Assembly (NCBI GenBank): GCA_905480065.1
Contig: CAJQOV010000091.1
Span: forward strand, 1 to 11,109
Length of the DNA: 11,109 nucleotides
DNA from: an uncultured Gammaproteobacteria bacterium
GTDB taxonomy: Bacteria > Pseudomonadota > Gammaproteobacteria > UBA9214
Reading direction: 5' to 3'
Every line of letters starts with the position of its first letter. Position 1 is the stretch's first letter. The notes beneath the pieces were generated by a model. It ran no database searches, was not told where the DNA came from, and saw only the letters and a list, made by a program, of their open reading frames with translations. Shown in pieces: positions 1 through 5,778 of the stretch. The position numbers and the translations under genes were made by a program.

Positions 1-275
1 CCGAGTAACAGCCCGCCCAGGGCAAGCCCTGCAAAGAAGGCGCTGACACCGGTGGTGACCGCATAGACATCAACACCGACGATCAGCGTCAACTGCTTGA
101 TCCACAGCACCTGGTAGATGAGTGCGGCGGCACCGGATACAACAAGCAGCAGGACGCGGCACAAACGACCACCCGTTTCGACAGGTTCGTGACTGTCTGT
201 CTGCCGCGATTTGGGTGGCCGAGATGTCCCTGGTCCCGGGCTTTGAGTGCGACTTCTTTTCGGCATGACAAACAT
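1..275 (-). CDS. Fused spermidine-synthase-like membrane protein, N-terminal part (runs off left edge)
   Basis: This is the beginning of a longer gene cut by the left edge; about 90 codons are visible. After a basic, Ser/Pro-rich head, the frame reads SGAAALIYQVLWIKQLTL and then a small-residue hydrophobic stretch ending AFFAGLALGGLLLG. This start is typical of the large bacterial proteins in which a membrane domain of MFS-like helices precedes a spermidine-synthase-type Rossmann domain; in such families the first helix carries the GxxALIYQVxW signature. The catalytic part lies outside the window, so the reaction cannot be confirmed. Two in-frame ATGs (275 and 266) are possible, and neither has a convincing ribosome-binding site. 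A terminator ends only 1-2 nt before the first ATG, so the gene may start further in (for example at a TTG near residue 35 of the 266 form) or depend on read-through. Confidence 0.7.
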   Translation of the reverse strand, partial: MFVMPKRSRTQSPGPGTSRPPKSRQTDSHEPVETGGRLCRVLLLVVSGAAALIYQVLWIKQLTLIVGVDVYAVTTGVSAFFAGLALGGLLL

Positions 276-276
276 G

Positions 277-310
277 AAAAGGGCCGCATCCTTTATACGG
301 ACGCGGCCCC
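277..310 (-). terminator. Rho-independent terminator after the sulfatase gene
   Basis: Arms 281-291 (GGGCCGCATCC) and 299-309 (GGACGCGGCCC) pair over 11 bp with one mismatch around a 7-nt loop. On the minus strand the stem is followed at once by TTTT (AAAA at 277-280 of the plus strand). It lies about 35 nt past the sulfatase stop and just before the start of the next minus-strand gene. It should end sulfatase transcripts and insulate the two genes. Confidence 0.85.
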
Positions 311-343
311 GGATTGAGTTACAGCCTCATTATGCAGGTGTGG

Positions 344-1909
344 TCAGTTGCTGCCCGCAGGTGCGCTCTGTAGCGTTTCCAGGACCCTGTCCAGGCTGAA
401 GCTACCGACTTCCTGGCTCGGCGGGAATTCCTTGAAGGTGGCCAGGAACTTTGCAACGTACTGCTGCGCAGGCACCAGCAGGAAGGCACGTTCCAGCCGC
501 CAGCGCGGGTAGTCGATAGCTTCATGGTCCGCACGCTCAAAGGGATCGGAGCGCAGGTTGAACAGCTTCGGAAGGCGCAGGGGTATGAACGGGTCCTGCC
601 ACACTTCGTAGCCATGCGCGCGTTGCTCGGCAAAGACCAGTTTCCACTGGTCATAGCGCAGCGCCACCAGTGAGCCATCGTCGTTAAAGTAGAAGAACTC
701 GTGACGTGGGCCAGGTGCTTTGCCAGCAAAGGCGTCCAGCGCATTGTAACCGTCGAGGTGTACCTTGAAGGTTTGGTCACCGACCTTCATACCCTTCTTG
801 AGTTGCTCCTTCACGTCCGGTACGCCCACCGCGGCCATGATAGTCGGCAGCATATCCATGTGTGAGTAGATGTCGTTGTTGATCGTGCCGGGCTTGATGA
901 CGCCAGGCCACTTGATCACGGCAGGCACGCGATATCCGCCTTCCCAGTTGGTGTTTTTCTCGCCACGGAAGGGCGTTGTGCCACCGTCCGGCCAGCTCAT
1001 GGTCTCCGCGCCATTGTCAGTAGAGTACATAACGATGGTGTTTTCATCGAGACCGAGCTCCTTGAGCTTGTCGAGCAGCTTGCCGATATGGGCATCGTGC
1101 TCCAGCATGCCGTCCGGATAGATACCCAGGCCGGATTTACCCTCGACTTCCTCTTTCAGGTGCGTCCAGATATGCATGCGCGTGAAGTTGGTCCACAGGA
1201 AGAACGGCTTGTTCGCCTTTTTGGCGCGCTCGAGGTATTGCAGCGAGGCTTCGAGAACTTCGTCGTCGATTGTCTCCATGCGCTTGCGGGTCAGTGCGCC
1301 CTTGTTTTCGATCTTCTGGGTGCCGTCAGCGTTGGCCCATGTGTGGATCACACCACGGGTAGCATATTTTTTAACCAGTGCCGGATCCTTGAAGTAGTCA
1401 GGGTTTTCCGGCTCCTCCTCGGCGTTGAGGTGGTAGAGCGAGCCCATGAACTCGTCGAAGCCGTGAGCCGTAGGCAAGTGCTCGTCCAGGTCGCCGAGGT
1501 GATTCTTGCCGAACTGCGCGGTCATGTAGCCCTGCCCCTTGAGCAGCTGGGCGAGCGTCACATCGCGCGCCTGCAGGCCTTCCTTAGCGCCCGGCAGACC
1601 AACCTTGAGGTTGCCGGTGCGAAAGCCGCTTTGTCCGGTAATCAGGGCCGAGCGACCTGCGGTACAGCTTTGCTCACCGTACCAGTCGGTGAACAGGGCG
1701 CCTTCCTTCGCGATGCGGTCGATGTTGGGCGTCTTGTAGCCCATCATGCCCTGGTTGTAGGCGCTGATGTTCCAGTAGCCGATGTCGTCACCCCAGATAA
1801 CCAGAATATTGGGTTTTGCCGCGCCCACGGCAGCGGATCCCGTGGCGTTCAACGCCAGGAAAAGCGCACTGCACAGCAGCACAGTGATTCGTTTTCTTAT
1901 TCCGTCCAT
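344..1909 (-). CDS. Exported sulfatase (arylsulfatase-type, COG3119)
   Basis: A 521-aa member of the type I sulfatase / alkaline phosphatase superfamily, which hydrolyses sulfate esters with a formylglycine residue. The N-terminus is a signal peptide: positive residues, a hydrophobic core at about 9-20, and a likely cleavage near residues 26-31. PNILVIWGDDIGYWN follows, with D41/D42 as metal ligands. SCTAGRSALITGQ contains Cys82, the residue expected to become formylglycine, and Arg86. GKNHLGD (K135, H137), H246, STDNGAE (D298, N299) and K318 match the other expected catalytic and metal positions. Length fits the family. The start is supported by AGGAG six nt upstream of the ATG. The motif is CxAGR rather than the more common CxPSR. 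The substrate cannot be read from sequence. The gene appears monocistronic, with a terminator after it; no formylglycine-forming enzyme is visible nearby. Confidence 0.93.
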   Translation of the reverse strand: MDGIRKRITVLLCSALFLALNATGSAAVGAAKPNILVIWGDDIGYWNISAYNQGMMGYKTPNIDRIAKEGALFTDWYGEQSCTAGRSALITGQSGFRTGNLKVGLPGAKEGLQARDVTLAQLLKGQGYMTAQFGKNHLGDLDEHLPTAHGFDEFMGSLYHLNAEEEPENPDYFKDPALVKKYATRGVIHTWANADGTQKIENKGALTRKRMETIDDEVLEASLQYLERAKKANKPFFLWTNFTRMHIWTHLKEEVEGKSGLGIYPDGMLEHDAHIGKLLDKLKELGLDENTIVMYSTDNGAETMSWPDGGTTPFRGEKNTNWEGGYRVPAVIKWPGVIKPGTINNDIYSHMDMLPTIMAAVGVPDVKEQLKKGMKVGDQTFKVHLDGYNALDAFAGKAPGPRHEFFYFNDDGSLVALRYDQWKLVFAEQRAHGYEVWQDPFIPLRLPKLFNLRSDPFERADHEAIDYPRWRLERAFLLVPAQQYVAKFLATFKEFPPSQEVGSFSLDRVLETLQSAPAGSN

Positions 1910-1920
1910 TGTTAGCTCCT

Positions 1921-2213
1921 AGTTTTCCAGCAGGCGTATTCGTTGCTTGATTGTGTGCCAGGTCCTGTTAGCCAGGTGATCACATGTCATGCATTCGCAG
2001 CACCTGCCCTGCATGTGATCCCGCCCCGCAAGTCTACTCCGTTGCGTCTGACTGCGGCAAGCAAATCACAGCCATCCTCAATACCAGTCCGCAGTGATGT
2101 GCTGGACAACACCGCTTGAAGCGGGATTTCATGTATTTCTTATAAAGCATTGATAAAGTTTTGTTTTCATTCCCGCCTCGGGTTGCCCGCGGCGTAACGG
2201 GCCAATCCGTTAA
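1921..2213. other. Intergenic region upstream of the sulfatase, no gene seen
   Basis: No convincing reading frame on either strand. It holds the leader and presumably the promoter of the sulfatase gene, including the inverted repeat at 1978-2020. The weak sigma70-like pair on the minus strand, TTGCCG (2055-2060) and TAGACT (2031-2036), with an 18-nt spacer, would start transcription just before the inverted repeat. The part around 2120-2180 is AT-rich. Confidence 0.5.
1978..2020. promoter_or_regulatory. 9-bp perfect inverted repeat, possible operator in the sulfatase leader
   Basis: GATCACATG at 1978-1986 and CATGTGATC at 2012-2020 are exact reverse complements, 25 nt apart. The repeat lies 70-110 bp upstream of the sulfatase ATG. 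It has no T-run on either side, so it does not look like a terminator. It could be a binding site for a dimeric regulator or a structured leader; the assignment is inference from symmetry and position. Confidence 0.3.
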
Positions 2214-2517
2214 CAGGCCGATTATGCCTGGTTCAATTCAGGCATTCAGTTTGTGCAGGGTAACAGGCCGGTACTGTTTGAACTGGCGACCCTGAGTCGC
2301 TAGTATTGACAGCGTTAGCAATATTCTTGCCCTGTATTACCCGCTCACCCGGGAAAAGCTTGCCTGGGCCGTCAACAAGAACAACACGGCGCTGCTGGAA
2401 TCATTGAATGATGGCCTGCACAAAATGCAACAGGATGGTCGCGCGCAGCGGATTATCAACAAGTGGATCAGGAGCAGGGTAATCGTAACGCCGCCGGTGC
2501 GACCGGTCGAGTTCTAG
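2214..2517 (+). pseudogene. Remnant of a family 3 periplasmic solute-binding protein, frameshifted and lacking its N-terminus
   Basis: The frame 2296-2517 reads LALYYPLTREKLAWAVNKNN, then TALLESLNDGLHKMQQDGRA and QRIINKWI. This matches the C-terminal end of SBP_bac_3 family proteins, where a strand for ligand contact is followed by a helix of the type LNxxLxxMxxDGxxxxIxxKW. The frame has no start codon at a useful place and is closed upstream by TGA at 2293. Another frame, 2214-2291, encodes a stretch ending QGNRPVLFELATLSR that plausibly belongs to the same protein just upstream, so a frameshift near 2292 is likely. The N-terminal two thirds, including any signal peptide, is missing. The identification rests on recognised pattern, not a database match. 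It ends 19 bp before the next plus-strand gene. Confidence 0.5.
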
Positions 2518-2536
2518 ACAAAGCCAGAGGTAGGCC

Positions 2537-2890
2537 ATGAAATTGAATGTGATTATCGGTGTCGTGTTGTTCTCGGCCAGCCTGGCTGTTTATGGCGCAA
2601 TCGGCAAGGATCTGCGCGGCCTGCCCGGCAATCTCGCATCTGACGAAGACCAGCAGATCATGCGCGAGGCTATCCTGGATGCACTGGAAAACCAGCCCGA
2701 CAATGTCACAACCGGCTGGAAAAATCCGCTCACCGGCAGCAACGGGATTATCCGCCCCGTCGAGACCTATGAAAGAGACGGCATGCACTGCCGCAAACTT
2801 CGCCTGCGCAACAACATTGATGAACAGAGCAACGAGTGGATGTTCAATTTCTGCAAAACGCCGGAAGGCGACTGGAAGATTGCCCCCTAG
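2537..2890 (+). CDS. Small exported surface-antigen-like protein (RT0821/Lpp0805 type)
   Basis: A 117-aa protein. Residues 1-20 form a signal peptide (MKLNVIIGVVLFSASLAVYG), so the mature protein is about 95 aa and lies in the periplasm or on the outer membrane. The second half runs WKNPLTGSNGIIRPVETYER, then CRKLRLRN, then NFCKTPEGDWKI. That order (W-NP-TG-S-G-I-P, a strand containing Cys, and C-x-PDG-WK-I near the end) is typical of the small domain found in RT0821/Lpp0805 and 17-kDa surface-antigen-like proteins. Its molecular role is not known. The two cysteines (one in MHCRKL, one in NFCKTP) may pair. An AGAGG site 6 nt before the ATG supports the start. It is convergent with the double-META gene, 52 bp away, with no clear terminator between them. 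Confidence 0.7.
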   Translation: MKLNVIIGVVLFSASLAVYGAIGKDLRGLPGNLASDEDQQIMREAILDALENQPDNVTTGWKNPLTGSNGIIRPVETYERDGMHCRKLRLRNNIDEQSNEWMFNFCKTPEGDWKIAP

Positions 2891-2942
2891 TGCAAGCTGC
2901 TGTTATCTATCCAGCGGACCGTATCGCGCTGTCACTGCATGG

Positions 2943-3752
2943 TTAATCGGCCGGGTCGGGCGTGACCGACTCGCGCGCGAGGGTCAGCGCAATGGCTCCG
3001 TCTGCGCGGCGCAGGGTCAAACGGTCGCCTTCGAGCCGAAATGTCGCGGCTGACGCCAATGCCTGCAGGTAAAGCGACTCCTGCTCCATCACTCCCGCAG
3101 GATCATTGCAAAACATGTGAGTCGCGCCGGCGGGCCCGATGCTGATGGATTCGCCGCTGGTTTTGAATTCGGCAAAATAGTTATTGCAGCCCGCACTGCC
3201 GGTCACGCGACCGTCATCCCCGAAATGCGCGCTGATGTGCGTGCCGATAATGACGGTGACCACCCCCTGCTTGCCGTTGTTACAGGCGATCACCTCCCAG
3301 TCGCTACCGGCAAGCGTCGTTGTTGTCACCACGAAGGCGGCAAGCTGTTGACCACCGGCATCACGCAGGCTCAGGCCGTCTGCCTCGATGACGAAGGTTG
3401 CCGCCCGTCCCAGTGTTTCGAGAAAAGTACGGGCCCGGCTCGCCAGCGGATCGGGGCAGGCTGCCTGGGTCGCCGCCATCCCGGCCGGGATGTGGATGGA
3501 CGACCCATCGATCCTGAACGAGCCATGGAAATGGTTGCAGCCATCGAAGCCACCCAGGCGCTGACCGCTTTCGAAGCGCAGTGTCAGCGCCGCGGCGGGA
3601 TCAATGGGTTGACCCGCCAGTGCAACGAGCGTCCAGGCGGTTCCGCTCAGCACACCGCCCGCGGCGTCATCGCTGTCGACGCTCGGGCCTGCTGCGTGAA
3701 CAGCGATCGACCATGTCATCAGGATAACGCCCAGAAAACGCAACACGTTCAT
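2943..3752 (-). CDS. Exported protein with two META (HslJ-like) domains
   Basis: A 269-aa protein with a signal peptide (hydrophobic residues 5-20, cleavage near AHA-AG). Two META domains follow. The first, about residues 34-140, has LSGTAWTLVAL, then GFDGCNHFHGSF at 68-79, then a Cys at 99. The second, about 146-260, has LAGSDWEVIACNNG, then GSAGCNNYFAEF at 185-196, then Cys215. The G-x-x-GCN-x-(F/Y) element is the family signature. E. coli HslJ, with one META domain, is an outer-membrane-associated protein linked to novobiocin resistance and heat induction; its biochemical role is unclear. This gene is the last of a four-gene envelope operon, 33 bp after the MliC-COG3650 gene. The start has a clear signal peptide but only a weak ribosome-binding site. 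Confidence 0.85.
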   Translation of the reverse strand: MNVLRFLGVILMTWSIAVHAAGPSVDSDDAAGGVLSGTAWTLVALAGQPIDPAAALTLRFESGQRLGGFDGCNHFHGSFRIDGSSIHIPAGMAATQAACPDPLASRARTFLETLGRAATFVIEADGLSLRDAGGQQLAAFVVTTTTLAGSDWEVIACNNGKQGVVTVIIGTHISAHFGDDGRVTGSAGCNNYFAEFKTSGESISIGPAGATHMFCNDPAGVMEQESLYLQALASAATFRLEGDRLTLRRADGAIALTLARESVTPDPAD

Positions 3753-3785
3753 ATGCTCTGCACCCCTGCCCTTCGGTTGGATACC

Positions 3786-4400
3786 CTAGTGTAGCGCACG
3801 GCCGCAGCCGCGCAGTACCCGTCCGTCCCAGCTCACTGTCACTTCGCTTTCGAAACGCTCGCCGCTCATGGTGTCGATACAGGGGCGGCCAGTAACCTCC
3901 AGCACCAGCTCACCGGCATCCCAGCGACTGGTCCGCGTTGCATGGTCCTCGCACGGCTTCGGTAACGGCAGTTCGACGCGGGTTGCACCGTAGTCCGTCA
4001 CCAGCACGATACGCGCCTGTTGCTGGATCTCCAGGTGCCAGCCCGGCTCGTTGCCCACCGCGCGGAAATCTGCACCGTCGAGCTTGGCCTTCTCCCAGAC
4101 GGCGCGGCGCCGGTCATTGCGACAGGTTTGCAGGGCTCCGCCAATCGGGCCAAACCAGGCCTGCTCACCCTCGATGCGCAGTTCAAAGTCCGTGTCGGCA
4201 TAAAGCGTCCCGGCCCCGCCCGGCAGCGCGGGCAATCGCAGCGAGCCTTGTGGACGAAACAGCCAGGCCTCGGTCTCACTGGCACGCACCGTGTATTCCG
4301 TTTGCTCATCGCACACAAAGACATAAGTGGTCGAATCCGCGGCCGACACCCCTGACACACAGCTGATAAACATCAGCACAACTCTGAGCACACCTTGCAT
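3786..4400 (-). CDS. Exported MliC-like lysozyme-inhibitor domain joined to a COG3650-like domain
   Basis: A 204-aa protein with a signal peptide (MQGVLRVVLMFISCVSGVSA). Residues 25-97 resemble MliC/PliC inhibitors of C-type lysozyme: TTYVFVCDEQTEYTVRA, then RLPALPGGAGTLYADTDFEL, then the Cys of LQTCRND, giving C30 and C93 in the positions of the family disulfide. The rest has FRAVGNEPGWHLEI at 112-125, then C150 and a C-terminal GRPCIDTMSGERFESEV and LRGCGRAL, which is the pattern of COG3650 proteins of unknown role. The open frame extends upstream to 4505, but that would overlap the preceding gene and hide the signal peptide. AAGGAG six nt before the ATG at 4400 fixes the start. It likely protects the wall against host or competitor lysozyme; this is inferred from the domain, and inhibitory residues were not checked. 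Confidence 0.78.
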   Translation of the reverse strand: MQGVLRVVLMFISCVSGVSAADSTTYVFVCDEQTEYTVRASETEAWLFRPQGSLRLPALPGGAGTLYADTDFELRIEGEQAWFGPIGGALQTCRNDRRRAVWEKAKLDGADFRAVGNEPGWHLEIQQQARIVLVTDYGATRVELPLPKPCEDHATRTSRWDAGELVLEVTGRPCIDTMSGERFESEVTVSWDGRVLRGCGRALH

Positions 4401-4406
4401 GGGTAG

Positions 4407-4412
4407 CTCCTT
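4407..4412 (-). promoter_or_regulatory. Ribosome-binding site that fixes the MliC-COG3650 start
   Basis: AAGGAG on the minus strand, 6 nt before the ATG at 4400. It decides against the longer frame starting at 4505. Confidence 0.75.
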
Positions 4413-4453
4413 CAGCCCAATCAATACCATCATGACCTGAATCAACCGCGTGC

Positions 4454-5239
4454 CTAAAAGCGAATGCCCAGCCCCAGATACGGACCACTGGCCGTCATAT
4501 CCCACACCGTGCCGTCATTCTCGTAGTCCCAATCCAGGACGCGGTAACCCAGCTTGGCCGTGTAATCCTTCCTGAATTCCCAGTTCAACCCGGCGACCAC
4601 CTGGTAGGTCAGGTCGGAGCCGCCCGCGCCGATGTCCGCGTAACCGACCAGCGCCATGTTGTCCGAGACCGGATGAATCGCACGTACACCTAACACCGCA
4701 TCGGTCCAGCTCTCGGAGCCGCTCGCGCTGGTAGCGCCACCCGGAAAGACGATTCCCGGGATGGTGGTCAGCGTGACATTCGCATCGACATCCAGTTTCG
4801 TGTAACGCAACGCGCCGAGCAGATCGACCGAGGTTGTTTCATCCATCAACCGGTAACCGACCGTGCCTTGATAGACGTACATCTTGGTGGTGAGCTCGAG
4901 TGCGCCATTGACCGTCACCTGGCCAAACGGACCGGACACCGACTTCGTGCCTACATCTGACAGCTTGAAATACACGGCCTCCAGGCCGTAGCTCCACCGG
5001 CCCTTCTGCGCATTAAATATCCCCATGAAACCCGCATCAAAGCTGTCCATGATGTCGCTGAACGACATGTCGACATCTGACGTCACACCGCGGATACCGG
5101 CCTTGCCGTTCAGTCCGGCGGCAAGAAAGTACGGCGTCACCTCGTATTGCCAGTCATCGCTGTCGGCCGCGACACTGCTCCGGGTCGCCACGATTGCCAT
5201 ACAAGCCAGGAAAAGAATTACCGCATTACGAAATTTCAT
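4454..5239 (-). CDS. Outer-membrane beta-barrel protein of unknown function
   Basis: A 261-aa protein. Residues 1-25 are a signal peptide ending VAA. The mature part starts DSDDWQYEVTPYFLAAGLNGKAG and alternates polar and hydrophobic residues in short strands rich in Gly, Tyr and aromatic residues (GLEAVYFKLSDVG, GTVGYRLMDETTSVDLLGAL, VVAGLNWEFRKDYTAKLGY). It ends in a terminal Phe (YLGLGIRF), the usual C-terminal signal for BAM-assisted insertion. The overall pattern fits a widespread family of small barrels described only as hypothetical outer-membrane proteins, roughly OmpW/OmpA-barrel size. Whether it is a pore is unknown. AGGAG lies 8 nt before the ATG, inside the end of the upstream lipoprotein gene, and the two genes overlap by 14 nt, which suggests coupled translation. 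Confidence 0.82.
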   Translation of the reverse strand: MKFRNAVILFLACMAIVATRSSVAADSDDWQYEVTPYFLAAGLNGKAGIRGVTSDVDMSFSDIMDSFDAGFMGIFNAQKGRWSYGLEAVYFKLSDVGTKSVSGPFGQVTVNGALELTTKMYVYQGTVGYRLMDETTSVDLLGALRYTKLDVDANVTLTTIPGIVFPGGATSASGSESWTDAVLGVRAIHPVSDNMALVGYADIGAGGSDLTYQVVAGLNWEFRKDYTAKLGYRVLDWDYENDGTVWDMTASGPYLGLGIRF

Positions 5240-5525
5240 AGAACAATCTCCTGATCATTAATTGAAAAATACCGGAATGAACACAAACCCTGCCATGATA
5301 CGGCTCAAGGCCGGGTGTATCTTCAAGATCAATCTTCCTGCACACAGCTGCCGGTCCTGTAAGCGCGATAGCTGTATCGAAATCTCTCAGCAAGACGACC
5401 GGCTTGAGCTTCACGGCATCCTCGCCAAAACCGGTGCCAGCGTGTGTATCCACAGCAGATTCAGTATAGCAGCCGGTCAACAGCGCAACGATCATCATGA
5501 TTACCGGAAGGCAGATGGATTTCAT
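5226..5525 (-). CDS. Small lipoprotein of unknown function, first gene of the envelope operon
   Basis: A 99-aa protein with a lipoprotein signal: MKSICLPVIMMIVALLTGC, with lipobox LTGC and Cys19 as the lipidated residue. The residue after it is Tyr rather than Asp, so sorting to the outer membrane is expected. The mature part (about 80 aa) contains two more cysteines (C62, C81) and no domain I recognise. The frame is open much further upstream (to 5990), but AAGGAG at 5534-5539, 8 nt before the ATG at 5525, and the lipobox fix this start. Its stop overlaps the beta-barrel gene by 14 nt, and its own last codons contain that gene's ribosome-binding site. It may form a complex with the barrel; this is inference from the overlap only. 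Confidence 0.75.
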   Translation of the reverse strand: MKSICLPVIMMIVALLTGCYTESAVDTHAGTGFGEDAVKLKPVVLLRDFDTAIALTGPAAVCRKIDLEDTPGLEPYHGRVCVHSGIFQLMIRRLFYEIS

Positions 5526-5533
5526 GCAAACCA

Positions 5534-5539
5534 CTCCTT
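5534..5539 (-). promoter_or_regulatory. Ribosome-binding site that fixes the lipoprotein start
   Basis: AAGGAG on the minus strand, 8 nt before the ATG at 5525, directly in front of a canonical lipoprotein signal peptide. Confidence 0.75.
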
Positions 5540-5645
5540 CTGACAATTCACCCGTACGCACGAACTGCCCGCTTAACAACAACCGCGGCTTGCCGACACT
5601 CTGCCCGCCACTTCCTGAAAGTGCCCGGTCACCTGCCTTCGTCAC

Positions 5646-5662
5646 CCGGATGTTACATCCGG
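5646..5662. promoter_or_regulatory. Perfect 17-nt palindrome in a divergent intergenic region, possible operator
   Basis: CCGGATGTTACATCCGG: 8-bp arms that are exact reverse complements around one central T. It lies between the lipoprotein operon (start 5525, minus) and the six-cysteine protein (start 5779, plus), 41 bp before the -35 box of the candidate plus-strand promoter. No T-run follows, so a terminator is unlikely. Symmetry and placement suggest a dimeric repressor or activator site; the regulator is not identified. Confidence 0.4.
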
Positions 5663-5702
5663 TTGCGCATGGTATTACTGGTCTGGCATCCACGCAGGCA
5701 AA

Positions 5703-5732
5703 TTGCCGCACGCTGCGTGACGCCGGTATACT
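5703..5732 (+). promoter_or_regulatory. Candidate sigma70 promoter for the six-cysteine protein
   Basis: TTGCCG at 5703-5708 and TATACT at 5727-5732 with an 18-nt spacer. The -10 box matches the consensus at 5 of 6 positions and the -35 box at 4 of 6. Transcription would start near 5739, about 40 nt before the ATG. Confidence 0.4.
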
Positions 5733-5767
5733 AGCCGCGACAAACCTCAAACTGGCCAGTGCGGCAC

Positions 5768-5771
5768 GGAG
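5768..5771 (+). promoter_or_regulatory. Ribosome-binding site that favours the ATG at 5779
   Basis: GGAG lies 7 nt before the ATG at 5779 but only 1 nt before the in-frame ATG at 5773, so the second ATG is the better start. Confidence 0.5.
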
Positions 5772-5778
5772 CATGACA

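Noticed and set aside
1088..1915. Long 275-aa plus-strand open frame opposite the sulfatase gene
   Set aside because: It is antisense to a well-supported sulfatase gene with a good ribosome-binding site; it matches no family and has no ribosome-binding site of its own.
3117..3794. 225-aa plus-strand open frame opposite the double-META gene
   Set aside because: Shadow of the GC-rich META gene; the minus strand has a signal peptide and two clear domains.
4401..4505. N-terminal extension of the MliC-COG3650 frame
   Set aside because: It would overlap the beta-barrel gene by 52 nt and bury the signal peptide; a strong ribosome-binding site stands before the ATG at 4400.
5497..5778. Upstream extension of the six-cysteine protein frame
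   Set aside because: It crosses the candidate promoter and palindrome and would remove the signal peptide from the N-terminus; GGAG supports the ATG at 5779.
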